A DNA stretch of 64,000 nucleotides from Caldilineaceae bacterium. GTDB lineage: Bacteria; Chloroflexota; Anaerolineae; Caldilineales; Caldilineaceae. The notes below the pieces were generated by a model. The model ran no database searches, was not told the origin of the DNA, and was given only the letters and a program-made list of their open reading frames with translations. How positions within the stretch are numbered: the first letter of the stretch is position 1; each line of letters begins with the position of its first letter. The stretch lies in assembly GCA_019637645.1 (NCBI GenBank), contig JAHBVH010000002.1:62001-126000 (forward strand), written 5' to 3'. Position numbers and translations under genes: made by a program. This document shows positions 51,886 to 61,048 of the stretch, piece after piece.

Positions 51886-53124
51886 ATGTTTTCATTTTGG
51901 CTACAGCCGCCGACCTTGACGCGCCAGCAATGGCGGTTGCTGGGCCTCGTGGCCCTAGCGGCAAGCTTTAGTGCCTATGGTCAAGCGCTGCTCCCCTTGG
52001 CTTTGCCGCAGATTCAAGTTGGCCTCACGATTCCCCCCGCGTCCCTCGGTACGATGAGCGCCATCATTCGCCTGGGTTCACTGCCAGCCTTTCTCTTTGC
52101 GCTTAGCGCCGATCGTTGGGGGCGGCGGCGTTTGCTCCTGAGCGCGATCGTCGTCTATACCCTGCTGACTGGGCTGACAGCTGTAGTGCCCACATTGGTG
52201 TGGTTTGTGGCTGCTCAATTTGGGGTTCGTCTCTTTGCTGCGGTGGCCGCGATTCTAGCCACAGTCATAATCATCGAAGAATTTCCGGCCCATGCCCGTG
52301 GTTGGGGTGTTGGTGTATATACGGCCCTGGCCTCGGTGGGGGGTGGTTGCGCCGCGGTGCTCTTTGCCTGGGTCGAGGTCGTGCCCTTTGGTTGGCGCGC
52401 GTTATATTTGGTTGGGTTCCTTGCCTTGGGCGCGATGGGACTTTGGCGTACCTATTTGCCCGAGACGACCCGTTTTCAACAGCAGCAACAACGCACCCTT
52501 GGCCCGCCGCACCTGGCGGCTCCTTTGACTCACCTGCTTCGGCTGGATGCCAAGCGCTTTGTGTTGCTGAGCTTGGTGGTGCTGCTCTTTAACTTGGGTG
52601 GCGACGCGGCGCTCTTCTACGACCCCACCTATCTCCAGCAACAGCACGGTTGGCATCCCTGGCAAATTTCTCTGCTCAACCTTGGTGCCGGGTTTATGGC
52701 GTTGGTCGGCAGTACGGTCGCGGGGCAGGTGAGTGACCGCGCCGGACGCAAACGGGCGACGATTGGCTTTTTGCTGGCGATGCCACTCTTGATCGTGGCT
52801 TATTACCAGGCGTCGGGGTGGGGCTTACCGCTCTTTTGGGCTGGCCTGCTCTTTACCAGCATCGGTGCCACGGTGACGGTCAGCGCGTTGAGTAGCGAAC
52901 TCTTTCCTACGGCCTATCGCGCGACGGCCACAGGCGCAATTTCCTTGGTGGCAACGCTGAGCGGTGCGGGAAGCCTGCTTTTGCACGGTGTGCTTTGGCA
53001 AGTGCTAGGTTCACCATGGCTGGCCGTGAGCGGATTGGCCCTGCTGATTGGCCTTGCTCCTTGGCTGATCCTGGCCCTGCCCGAAACCAGTGGCCGTACT
53101 TTGGAAGAGATCGGGGCCGAGTAG
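51886..53124 (+). CDS. MFS transporter
   Basis: A 412-residue membrane protein with about 12 hydrophobic segments. The motif A loop FALSADRWGRRRLLLSA lies between TM2 and TM3, with QVSDRAGRKRATIGFL at the midpoint and PETSGRTLEEIGAE at the end, the family's sugar-porter-like tail (PETxGxxLEE). This tail suggests a metabolite:H+ symporter rather than a drug pump. The CGAGGAACCCT site precedes the ATG. Substrate unknown. Confidence 0.88.
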   Translation: MFSFWLQPPTLTRQQWRLLGLVALAASFSAYGQALLPLALPQIQVGLTIPPASLGTMSAIIRLGSLPAFLFALSADRWGRRRLLLSAIVVYTLLTGLTAVVPTLVWFVAAQFGVRLFAAVAAILATVIIIEEFPAHARGWGVGVYTALASVGGGCAAVLFAWVEVVPFGWRALYLVGFLALGAMGLWRTYLPETTRFQQQQQRTLGPPHLAAPLTHLLRLDAKRFVLLSLVVLLFNLGGDAALFYDPTYLQQQHGWHPWQISLLNLGAGFMALVGSTVAGQVSDRAGRKRATIGFLLAMPLLIVAYYQASGWGLPLFWAGLLFTSIGATVTVSALSSELFPTAYRATATGAISLVATLSGAGSLLLHGVLWQVLGSPWLAVSGLALLIGLAPWLILALPETSGRTLEEIGAE

Positions 53125-53175
53125 CCTGTTCGAGGGAGTAAGCCAAGGTGCGTGTTCAACTTTTTGGCTGAATTT

Positions 53176-53622
53176 TCATCCTTGTTCGCGCGCAAGCCGC
53201 TCCAATAGTGTCATCACTTGTTCTTCGATCCGCTGGAGCGCGTCTTCGGCTGACATCAAGTGTAGATCTGCCACTTCCCAATACTGAATCTGGTCGGCCC
53301 AAGTTGGTATCCGTGCGGCAACGTAGGGCTGATGCTCCTGGCGGTCAAGCGCGATTACTAGGCTGGCTGTGGCTAAATCATCCGCTGTCACTTGTTGCGG
53401 AAAGCGTAGCTTCTCCGCCAGCGTAATCGAACGTGCTTGCAAGCCAGCGACGGCATAGGCCGAGATTGGCCCCACATTGTTGACCCCTAATTCCAGCGCC
53501 AAGGCGCGTGAATCGGCTTCCCAAGCCAAACCGCGCTCGTTGGCCCAATGGTTAAAGAGCAACTCGGCAAAGCGGCTGCGGTAGTAGTTCCCGGTGCACA
53601 AAAATAATACAGTATCTTTCAT
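53176..53622 (-). CDS. Low-molecular-weight protein-tyrosine phosphatase-like protein
   Basis: A 148-residue protein. The phosphate loop CTGNYYRSRFAE (Cys9 to Arg15) matches CxGNxxRS, placing it in the LMW-PTP / arsenate-reductase superfamily. The usual C-terminal Asp-Pro acid loop is replaced by VADLHLM, so the general acid is unclear. The ATG at 53622 is chosen over a GTG at 53634. It could dephosphorylate phosphotyrosine or a small molecule; catalytic activity is plausible but modified. Confidence 0.82.
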   Translation of the reverse strand: MKDTVLFLCTGNYYRSRFAELLFNHWANERGLAWEADSRALALELGVNNVGPISAYAVAGLQARSITLAEKLRFPQQVTADDLATASLVIALDRQEHQPYVAARIPTWADQIQYWEVADLHLMSAEDALQRIEEQVMTLLERLAREQG

Positions 53623-54128
53623 GGGTGTCTTCACTAGTTTTGCGGATTTTGTGTAAGAGATAACTGTTGCGAAGAAGCGGTTTCAAAAGGTGGTTGACTC
53701 GTCCACACCAGACCGGTTTTGATGATGGGTCAGCAAATGTTGCGGTATACGCTGGCTAGCCCGGTGGCCTTGCGGGCGCGGGCGGATTACCGAATTGAAT
53801 GGTTAATCTTCATCAAAACCGGTCTGGTGTAAAAGGACTCTTTTCAAACCGTCTCTAAGCCATTGTGTTGAGTAAATAGTACTATAACGCAGCGCAGGCG
53901 ACAAAAATTTCTACTTTTTAACCCCATCTGACCATAATATGCCACTATTGTTGTCAAAGGGCGTGATTACGCTTTTGACAAATATTGAAATTTATGTGAA
54001 AATTCAACTAAAATATTTTTCTTTCATTGAGCCGATACTATCCCTCCTCGCCCGCGGCAATTTGGGTGAGGTAGTATCTCAATGCTACTCAAAAATTAGC
54101 TATATTATCAAGCCAATGGGATTTGACT
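53623..54128. other. 506-bp gap with a MITE-like repeat and an AT-rich possible promoter
   Basis: No gene is visible. The left half holds a 126-bp inverted-repeat element (53705-53830). The right half (53880-54120) is AT-rich, with a TTGACA box at 53975-53980 and a weak GAAAAT at 53998-54003, a plausible sigma-70 promoter for the transporter operon that follows. Confidence 0.5.
53684..53830. mobile_element. MITE-like element with 21-bp perfect terminal inverted repeats
   Basis: ACACCAGACCGGTTTTGATGA (53705-53725) and its exact complement (53810-53830) enclose 84 nt, including GGCTAGCC and CCGGTGGCC. The left part (53684-53730) matches the complement of 33223-33269 with about three differences in 47. 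No coding sequence is inside, so if mobile it would depend on an enzyme elsewhere. Target-site duplications were not confirmed. Confidence 0.55.
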
Positions 54129-55136
54129 ATGTCACGCGATGTTGCGTCTTCTGGTAAATCGCTGCCGCGAAAGCAGGCACGGTGGGGTGCAGATGGGTTT
54201 TACACCAATCTATCTTATCTGCTCATGATTTTGCCGGGTGCCATCTGGTTGTTTCTGTTTTCCTATCTTCCTATGCCTGGCATTGTCATGGCATTCAAAG
54301 ATTATCGGCTGGCAAGACCTCCCCAAGATGAGTGGATTCAGAACCGTTTTATTTACAGCCTCATTAACAGCCCCTGGGTTGGCTTAGAAAATTTCCGCTA
54401 TTTGACTCTGCCAACCAATATCGAAAACACATTGATGTATGTTCGCAATACAATTTTCTATAATCTGCTCTTTATTGTGGTTGGGCTGGTGCTTTCGGTT
54501 GCTTTGGCTGTAATGATCTTTGAGCTGATCAATCGGTTCTGGGCAAAACTCTACCACTCGATCCTCTTTCTCCCTTACTTTATTTCCTGGATTGTGGTGG
54601 CCTATGTAGTCTACGCATTAGGCAGCTCTGGCGGGATTATCAACAATCTCTTCGCCAATTGGGGCTTTCCGCCCATCGAAGTCTATAAAGAAACGATCTA
54701 TTGGCCCTTTATTTTTCTGATTGCCAATGTTTGGAAATATACAGGTAATGGCTCGATTATCTATCTTGCCACGATTACGGGCATTCCGCGGGAACTCTAT
54801 GAAGCTGCGGCGGTGGACGGTGCTGGCAAATGGCGACAATTTACGGCGATTACTTTGCCACACTTGGCCCCGGTGATTGTGCTCCTCCAAATTTTGGCAG
54901 TTGGCCGCATTCTTGGCTCCGATTTTGATATGTTCTATACGCTGCCCAATGGAGCGGCGCTGGTGAAGGATGCAACGTACACCCTTGATGTCTTTGTCTA
55001 TAGCATGTTGAGGAGTGCTACCCCGCTAGGCTACCCAGCCGCAGCGGCCTTCTTGCAATCAGTCTTTGGCTTCTTTCTGATCCTGATTACTAACTGGATT
55101 GTGCGTAGAACAAGGCCAGAGTTGGCGCTCTTTTAG
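54129..55136 (+). CDS. Polysaccharide/oligosaccharide ABC transporter permease (LplB type)
   Basis: A 335-residue membrane protein. About six hydrophobic segments, the N-terminal PGAIWLFLFSYLPMPGIVMAFKDY and the EAA loop YEAAAVDGAGKWRQFTAITLP are typical of LplB-type subunits that pair with DUF3502 binding proteins. A TTG at 54123 is in frame just upstream of the ATG at 54129; no strong ribosome site separates them. It overlaps nothing, and LplC follows. Base composition is somewhat more AT-rich at the start than neighbouring genes. Confidence 0.9.
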   Translation: MSRDVASSGKSLPRKQARWGADGFYTNLSYLLMILPGAIWLFLFSYLPMPGIVMAFKDYRLARPPQDEWIQNRFIYSLINSPWVGLENFRYLTLPTNIENTLMYVRNTIFYNLLFIVVGLVLSVALAVMIFELINRFWAKLYHSILFLPYFISWIVVAYVVYALGSSGGIINNLFANWGFPPIEVYKETIYWPFIFLIANVWKYTGNGSIIYLATITGIPRELYEAAAVDGAGKWRQFTAITLPHLAPVIVLLQILAVGRILGSDFDMFYTLPNGAALVKDATYTLDVFVYSMLRSATPLGYPAAAAFLQSVFGFFLILITNWIVRRTRPELALF

Positions 55137-55230
55137 CGCGTTGATCGGGTGTTACTTGGGAGCTGTCACGTTTTATAACGCTGATAGCTCTTCCAAAAGC
55201 GATGTAAAGCCTTTGTTTAATAAGGAAATG

Positions 55231-56190
55231 ATGCAGATGGACATTTCGGTAAAGCCTAGAACGCGGCTATGGTCTAATGGGTTGTTTCAGCAAAGCCACC
55301 GCGATGTCCTTGCTGTGTCGCGGACGACAAATGTCGTTTTGAATCTGTTGTTAATCTTAGCTTGCATTGTGACATTGATCCCCATTTATGTCATTGTGAT
55401 TGCTTCGGTAACCTCCGAAGCCTCGTTGGCCGCTAATGGCTACCGCTTGTGGCCCGCAGAATTTTCGGTGAAAGCGTATACATTCCTCTTTGGTCAAGGG
55501 TCAATCATTGTCACCGCTTATAAAAATACGGTGATTTCTACGGTAGCCGGCACACTGCTCTCCGTCATCATGGTGGCGTTATACGCATATCCACTCTCAC
55601 GCGATAATTTTAAGTTTGGCACCTTCTTCACCTTCTTTGCTTTCTTCACCATGCTCTTTAGCGGTGGGCTGGTCTCCTATTACATGGTGACACGGCAAAT
55701 TTTGCTCTTGCAAAACACCCTGTGGGCGCTCTTTCTGCCTTCTGCCTTTAGCCCCTTTTGGGTGATTGTCATGCGCACCTTCTATAAAGCCAATGTGCCG
55801 AATGAAGTCATCGAGGCGGCGCGGATCGATGGGGCCAACGAATGGCGCACCTTTCTCCAGATTGTGCTACCGCTCTCGGTGCCTGGGTTAGCCACAGTCG
55901 CCTTATTTAGTGCGATTGGGATTTGGAACAACTTTTTCAACTGTCTGCTATTGGTAGATGACGCCCAATATTATAGCTTACAGTTTACTATTTATACTAC
56001 GCTGAATAATATCCGCTTCTTATTAGAAAACGCGGACAAGATGCAGGGATTGGTTAATGTATCAGAACTACCCTCACAGACCTTCCGCATGGCTATGGCG
56101 GTGGTCACTGTCGGGCCGATTATTTTGGCCTATCCCTTTTTCCAGCGCTTCTTTGTCAAGGGCTTAACGATTGGGGCCATCAAGGGATAA
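55231..56190 (+). CDS. Carbohydrate ABC transporter permease (LplC type)
   Basis: A membrane protein of about 319 residues with about six hydrophobic segments. The EAA loop is IEAARIDGANEWRTFLQIVLPL; it ends FFVKGLTIGAIKG. The open frame reaches back to 55099, inside the LplB gene, but the AAGGA at 55222 points to starts at 55231 (used here) or 55237. Partner of LplB at 54129. The NNIRFLLENADK segment before the last helices is typical of LplC. Confidence 0.9.
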   Translation: MQMDISVKPRTRLWSNGLFQQSHRDVLAVSRTTNVVLNLLLILACIVTLIPIYVIVIASVTSEASLAANGYRLWPAEFSVKAYTFLFGQGSIIVTAYKNTVISTVAGTLLSVIMVALYAYPLSRDNFKFGTFFTFFAFFTMLFSGGLVSYYMVTRQILLLQNTLWALFLPSAFSPFWVIVMRTFYKANVPNEVIEAARIDGANEWRTFLQIVLPLSVPGLATVALFSAIGIWNNFFNCLLLVDDAQYYSLQFTIYTTLNNIRFLLENADKMQGLVNVSELPSQTFRMAMAVVTVGPIILAYPFFQRFFVKGLTIGAIKG

Positions 56191-56402
56191 GCACCTTGCT
56201 GACAACGGTCGATTATGATACTGGTTAGCCGTTACTCATTTGAACAAAGCCTTGTGACCTGTGGGTGTTGGGGCTCCCACCACGACCAACGAAAGACCAC
56301 GCCGGCTTCAAAGCCCTAATGGCTCCTGGGTCGCACGACACAACTGCATAACTTCTAACCTGTTGCAAAATTCCATACTCTTTATCCAAAGGGGAATTAG
56401 AA

Positions 56403-57956
56403 ATGCTAAGAAAATTTATCGCGCTCCTGTTAATTACGAGTATCTTGCTGGTCACAGCTGGTTGTACATCCGCAGCTGTGCCAGCGGGAACAACTGCGGA
56501 AGGTCAATCCACAAGCTCTGCCACTGTACCGACCTTAGATTACTACTGGATTGGCAATGGTGACACTGATCAGCGGGCCGCGGTTGAAGCGGCGATCAAT
56601 GCGCATATTGAACCGCTCATTGGTGTCAAGGTCTCTTTCCACATTATTGGTTGGGGTGATTGGGAAACCAAGGCCCTCACCGCTTTGCAGGCCGGTGAAA
56701 AGGTAGATATCTTCTTCACTGCCGACTGGCGCAACTATATGCAACTGGTGAGCCAAGGTCTCTTCCGGCCGTTGAATGACAATGAAGGGGAATATGGCAA
56801 TTTGTTGGAACAATATGGCCAGGACATCCTGGCTGGCTTGAATCCAGCCTTTATTACCGGCACACAGATCGACGGTGTTAACTATGCTGTGCCGACCAAT
56901 AAGGAATTGACCGTTCCCGAAGGCTTCGTCTACAACGCCACCTTGGCAGATGAAATTGGCTTTACCGAAGAAGAAGCTGCCAAGATCAAGAGCCTGCGTG
57001 ATCTAGAACCCTGGCTCGAAAAAGCCAAAGCGGCCCGTCCTGATGAATATCCGTATCTCACCGATGGCAGTGGTGGCTTCCAACCCTGGGTTCCTGGTTT
57101 TGCCGCTGGTATCAGCAGCAACTTGATCAGCATGAAATACGATCCCGATCCCTCGGGCACCTTTGACGAGAGCATCGTCAGCATCATGGAAACCCCGTGG
57201 GCGCAAGAACAGACCACGATCATGCATGAGTGGTACACCAAAGGGTGGATTCATCCTGACTCCGGCTTGACCACCTTTCTCACGGGCGATCTCCGCAACG
57301 CGGGCAAGTTCTTCATTGAACCGCAGCCGCTGAAGGGTAACAATATCAAGGCCCAGGAATTGGTCAACGCTTCCGGTAATGTTGACTTGGTCTTAAAAGA
57401 GATCTATGCCCAGCAAAAAGTCAATATTACCACCCATTCCGGTGGCTCCATGTTGGCGATCCCCACGGTCTCTGAGTATCCAGTCGAAGCCATGAAATTC
57501 ATCAACCTTATGCACAGCGACTCCACGTTGCTTAACATGATGCTCTTTGGTGTCGAAGGCGAACACTGGGAATTCGAGTCCGATGGCCGGGTGAACATTC
57601 TGAACAGCGCTTGGTATGGCGCGCACGGTGGCGCGTGGACTTTGGGCAACACCATGCTCCAGGCTGTCTCCAACAAGGAAGATCCCGAGAAGAACCGCAA
57701 GTTGATTGAATATTCCAACGATTCAGTCGATCATCCCTCCTTGGGTTTCCGCTTCCGCACCGAACCGGTGGCTGCCGAGCTGACCGCGATTACCGCGGTT
57801 GCCGACGGCGTCAACCGCGCCCTCTTGACGGGCTATGTCGATCCAGCGGTGGAACTGCCTAAGTATCTTGATGCCTTGAAAGCCGCCGGTCTCGACGCCG
57901 TCAAGGCCGAGGTGGCAAAGCAGTACGCGGAATGGAAAGCGGCCAAGGGCGAATAA
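56403..57956 (+). CDS. LplA-type substrate-binding lipoprotein (DUF3502 family)
   Basis: A 517-residue lipoprotein. The signal MLRKFIALLLITSILLVTAG is followed by the lipobox Cys (TAGC). After a short Thr/Ser linker, LDYYWIGNGDTDQRAAVEAAINAHIEPLIGVKVSFH is the hallmark start of DUF3502/LplA proteins, and the C-terminal helix region matches that group. AAAGGGGAATT precedes the ATG. It is the third gene of the LplB-LplC-LplA set and probably binds an oligosaccharide produced by the glycan-active proteins at 58101-64000. Ligand not determined. Confidence 0.9.
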   Translation: MLRKFIALLLITSILLVTAGCTSAAVPAGTTAEGQSTSSATVPTLDYYWIGNGDTDQRAAVEAAINAHIEPLIGVKVSFHIIGWGDWETKALTALQAGEKVDIFFTADWRNYMQLVSQGLFRPLNDNEGEYGNLLEQYGQDILAGLNPAFITGTQIDGVNYAVPTNKELTVPEGFVYNATLADEIGFTEEEAAKIKSLRDLEPWLEKAKAARPDEYPYLTDGSGGFQPWVPGFAAGISSNLISMKYDPDPSGTFDESIVSIMETPWAQEQTTIMHEWYTKGWIHPDSGLTTFLTGDLRNAGKFFIEPQPLKGNNIKAQELVNASGNVDLVLKEIYAQQKVNITTHSGGSMLAIPTVSEYPVEAMKFINLMHSDSTLLNMMLFGVEGEHWEFESDGRVNILNSAWYGAHGGAWTLGNTMLQAVSNKEDPEKNRKLIEYSNDSVDHPSLGFRFRTEPVAAELTAITAVADGVNRALLTGYVDPAVELPKYLDALKAAGLDAVKAEVAKQYAEWKAAKGE

Positions 57957-57997
57957 TTCTCGCTCAAAAGCTTTCTAGGTAGACGACTACACACAAA

Positions 57998-58027
57998 CCC
58001 GATAGGTTTGGAAAAACTTGTGGGTTT
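57998..58027. repeat. Imperfect GATAGG hairpin after the LplA gene
   Basis: AAACCCGATAGGTTT and AAACTTGTGGGTTT pair imperfectly, about 40 nt after the LplA stop. It resembles the CCTGnnAGG family. A true terminator follows at 58042. Confidence 0.4.
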
Positions 58028-58041
58028 CTGGGTGGGTTATA

Positions 58042-58083
58042 CAAAGAGAAAGGGCTGTCCACATATGGATAGCCCTTTCTCTT
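58042..58083. terminator. Bidirectional intrinsic terminator
   Basis: 18-nt arms (58042-58059 AAAGAGAAAGGGCTGTCC, and 58066-58083) pair with a single G-T around a 6-nt loop. A-runs and T-runs flank the stem on both sides, which suits terminating both the LplA operon and the converging glycoside-hydrolase-like operon. Confidence 0.88.
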
Positions 58084-58100
58084 TGCCGCAGCCTAACGCT

Positions 58101-59564
58101 TTATCCTTTTGCTTCACTCAGATAAAGCGCGTACAACTTCACATCTTCGGGGCGCACGCCAGTGAAACGGACGCAGACGCGGATACGTCCTGTTGCGCTG
58201 ATCGGCGCGGCTTCCCCCCAAGTCACGGTTTGCCGGAGGCCATTGGTCGTGGGCGGCTGACAGCGCGCTACGCTATAATCGGCCAAGGGCGTAAAACGTT
58301 CGTCGAGTAACTCGACCGTCACCCCGCTATGGGGACCTAAGCCATCAATATTCAAGGCGACTTGCGCGGTCTTGCCTTCCAGATCAATCGGTGCCGAAAC
58401 AAAATGGGATTCCTGCCGGGAAGCCATTCGCCCCCCCAAGAAGGGCCGGAAATAGCCCAATCGATCCCGCTTCCAACTCGCCACCCGGATGCCATTGCTG
58501 CTTTGTTCGGGCCAGGGCGCATACCAAAAGAGACTTTCTTCACCAATATTCGCAAAGCCCTGCCCCTGGATCAGCGCTGGAAAATCGACGTTGCTATGGC
58601 CGTAGGGCAGCTCTTGCCAGCCATCTTCGGCTGCCGAGACAATGGGGAAATCGGGGATGGGCTCGCGATAGTGGAGACAGTCGTTGCTGACGGCCAAGCC
58701 CAGATCCATGGTGAGCAGCCGCCGATCATTGGAGGGGTGGCCGTTCCACATGCCATAGAAGCCTAGGACGACATTGCCCCGGTTCCACAGCCCCGCTCCC
58801 AAATGGATCTGTTCCCCTGCGTTATAGCCAGCCGTGGCGGCTTGGGGCGTGACATTGCTGCGGCGCATACTCCAACAAGAGGCCGCCAACCAATGTTCAA
58901 AATCATAGGAAGCGTGGGTCACTAGCTGGCGCAGACCACCGGCATGATTGCCCCCTTGCCCGGTAAGATAGTAACAGCCATTAAAGCGGGTGCCACCGGC
59001 CATTTCACACCAGCGCCCCACAGGGTTGTTGGGTGATTCGTGCCAGGTGAGGCCATCGGCGCTATAGGCCACGGCAAAGATGCTCTTGTAATGACGGGTC
59101 TGGAAGATCAGCTTAAAGCGCCGCGCTGGGGCTGGCTCGTCGGGCTCATAGAAGACGACACACGATTGCACATGATGAGAAGCCTGATTGAGATCAACCA
59201 AGTTATTATTGCGGCTGCCGCGGTATTCAACCAGCCCCAAATTGGGCCGCTCCCAGTGATAGCCATCTTGGCTTTTGGCAAAACAGACCCGTTCAAACCA
59301 CCCCGCATCGTCGCGGCTCTGGCCCAAATACCACATATACAACTCATCGCCGACTAGATGGACAGAACCATAATAGACAACATGGCTGTCATCCGGCGCA
59401 CCCGGTTCGCCCAGGCCAAGTACAACTTTGGTGCGGCCACACGGTGTGTTGTGGCCCACTAATTTTAACTCCACGCCATTTTGAAAGGGGATACTGTGAT
59501 CGTCAAAGGGGAAGAGCACAAGGTCGGAAAGGCTTTGTAGCGGTCCACCGTTGTGGATAATCAT
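58101..59564 (-). CDS. GH32/GH43-like five-bladed propeller protein
   Basis: A 487-residue cytosolic protein. Repeats such as VYYGSVHLVGDELYMWYLG, RVCFAKSQDGYHWERPNLGLVEYRGSRNNNLV and FNGCYYLTGQGGNHAGGL follow the five-bladed propeller layout of GH32/GH43-type glycosidases. The C-terminal beta region (ELLDERFTPLADYS and RIRVCVRFTG) recurs in the neighbours at 59656 and 63735. The frame extends upstream to 59720, but the ATG at 59564 (MIIHNGGPL) follows GAGGA. Catalytic Asp/Glu cannot be picked out securely. Probably trims an oligosaccharide taken up by the LplABC transporter. Confidence 0.78.
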   Translation of the reverse strand: MIIHNGGPLQSLSDLVLFPFDDHSIPFQNGVELKLVGHNTPCGRTKVVLGLGEPGAPDDSHVVYYGSVHLVGDELYMWYLGQSRDDAGWFERVCFAKSQDGYHWERPNLGLVEYRGSRNNNLVDLNQASHHVQSCVVFYEPDEPAPARRFKLIFQTRHYKSIFAVAYSADGLTWHESPNNPVGRWCEMAGGTRFNGCYYLTGQGGNHAGGLRQLVTHASYDFEHWLAASCWSMRRSNVTPQAATAGYNAGEQIHLGAGLWNRGNVVLGFYGMWNGHPSNDRRLLTMDLGLAVSNDCLHYREPIPDFPIVSAAEDGWQELPYGHSNVDFPALIQGQGFANIGEESLFWYAPWPEQSSNGIRVASWKRDRLGYFRPFLGGRMASRQESHFVSAPIDLEGKTAQVALNIDGLGPHSGVTVELLDERFTPLADYSVARCQPPTTNGLRQTVTWGEAAPISATGRIRVCVRFTGVRPEDVKLYALYLSEAKG

Positions 59565-59620
59565 AGCAGGTTCCTCACTGAGAAGCTTCGCGGGCCTAGG
59601 CAAGTGGTCTCTGTTACCAG

Positions 59621-59635
59621 AAACCGGTCCGGTTT
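59621..59635. repeat. AAACCGGTCCGGTTT palindrome
   Basis: This 15-nt palindrome (7-bp arms, 1-nt centre) shares the ACCGGTTT core with the elements at 37602 and 53705. It lies in the 91-nt gap between the two propeller genes. Confidence 0.5.
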
Positions 59636-59655
59636 GGGATTGCGTAAGTCCTATC

Positions 59656-61044
59656 TTAAAAAGTAAAGGCAAAGAGAGTTGCTGATTGGAGCGTAAAGCG
59701 CAGGCGTATCGGTTGCCCAACCCAGGCGGCCAAGGAGGGATTCTCTTGCCACACGACGCTTGCCTGTTGCTGATCGCCCCTCAGCGGTTGGCTCTGGGCC
59801 AGCGGCTGGCCGTTCGGATCGAGCAGCGTCACCTCGATCTGCCCCGCGCGGGCATCGGCGTTGAGTTCTAGCTCACCGCCAGGGTAGAGCAAAGGCGTGG
59901 TCGTGATCACACCGGTTGTCGCTGCATCGGTTGTGGTTAGGCCCGCAAACCGATCGCGGGGCAACGTTGCCAGACAAAAATAGCCATCTCGCCAGTCCGT
60001 ATGGAGATAGTTGCTGCCGCCATAGTAGAGATAGATCTGCTCACCCACGACCACCGGGGTGGCCGCAGCATAGAGACAGCCGCTGTCGTAACTGCCCGTT
60101 GGGCCGCGGGGGATCAACGGCGTGCCAGCACAAATGCGCTGCCAGTGGATGGTGTCGGCGCTCCAGGCTAATTCACAATCTACCGTGTCGGTGGTGGCAT
60201 TAAAGATCGTGGGAAAGCCGAGATAGAGACCACCATAGGCAAAGATCGGCATAGCATAGAGCTGGTCATTGCCATCGCGGCCCTCCAAGATCGGGGCTGA
60301 ATTGCTCCACTGGCGAAAGTCGGTGCTGGTGGCGCGGCCCACCAACCGCCGCCGTGGCTCACGCCGCCACATCCGGTTGATCAGGACATAGCACTCCAAT
60401 TCAGGCACCCACAGCGCGTTGTTGTGGGTGTCGCCCATCCAGAAAATGGGATTGGCTGGATCATCCCGGTGGGGTAATTCAATGGCGGGACAGTGCAGGG
60501 GTGTTGACCAATGCTGCCCATCGGCTGACCAAGCGACCAGCATGCGCCGTGTCTCTTCGTGGTAGAGCACCATTTTGTAGCGTTCAGCCGGATCTGTGGC
60601 ATGGGGATCTTTGAAGACGCCGTTGCCGTGGGCATAGCGCATCACCAGATTGTTCGCCCGTGAGCCGCCAAACTCAGTAATCCCTAGCGTTGGTTTCGTC
60701 CAGCTAATCCCGTCAGTCGAAGTAGCGTAGCAGACACCCATCTCGCGGGCGGCATTCCCATCGCGCGCCCGAGCTTGCTGGAGCCGTTCGACATAGGTGC
60801 CGGGGTGGCGCTGTGCCAGTGGTGTCTCTGCCGTGGCGCGATCGCGGGTAAAGGGGCTATACCAACATCGGAAGAGACCATCGTCATCGCAGAGGACATT
60901 GGCATAGAGATTGTCAAAACGGACTTCCCATGGCTGATCTTCACCAAAGAGTGGATTCGCCGCATGTTTTTGTACGGCACCCAAGACCGGGTGGACCGAC
61001 TCGGTTTGTTCGATCATACGGCTATCGAAGAGATAGTAGGTCAT
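59656..61044 (-). CDS. GH32/GH43-like propeller protein, paralogue of 58101-59564
   Basis: A 462-residue protein with the same propeller pattern: VRFDNLYANVLCDDDGLFRCWYSPF, GVCYATSTDGISWTKPTLGITEFGGSRANNLVMR, YDSGCLYAAATPVVVGEQIYLYYGGS. The C-terminal beta region GQIEVTLLDPNGQPLAQ and IRLRFTLQSATLFAF matches the partial gene at 63735. The ATG at 61044 (MTYYLFDSRM) is chosen over an extension to 61086 that would overlap the upstream gene. It starts 4 nt after the alpha-barrel gene's stop. Sequence supports a carbohydrate-active fold; activity not proven. Confidence 0.8.
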   Translation of the reverse strand: MTYYLFDSRMIEQTESVHPVLGAVQKHAANPLFGEDQPWEVRFDNLYANVLCDDDGLFRCWYSPFTRDRATAETPLAQRHPGTYVERLQQARARDGNAAREMGVCYATSTDGISWTKPTLGITEFGGSRANNLVMRYAHGNGVFKDPHATDPAERYKMVLYHEETRRMLVAWSADGQHWSTPLHCPAIELPHRDDPANPIFWMGDTHNNALWVPELECYVLINRMWRREPRRRLVGRATSTDFRQWSNSAPILEGRDGNDQLYAMPIFAYGGLYLGFPTIFNATTDTVDCELAWSADTIHWQRICAGTPLIPRGPTGSYDSGCLYAAATPVVVGEQIYLYYGGSNYLHTDWRDGYFCLATLPRDRFAGLTTTDAATTGVITTTPLLYPGGELELNADARAGQIEVTLLDPNGQPLAQSQPLRGDQQQASVVWQENPSLAAWVGQPIRLRFTLQSATLFAFTF

Positions 61045-61048
61045 AGCT

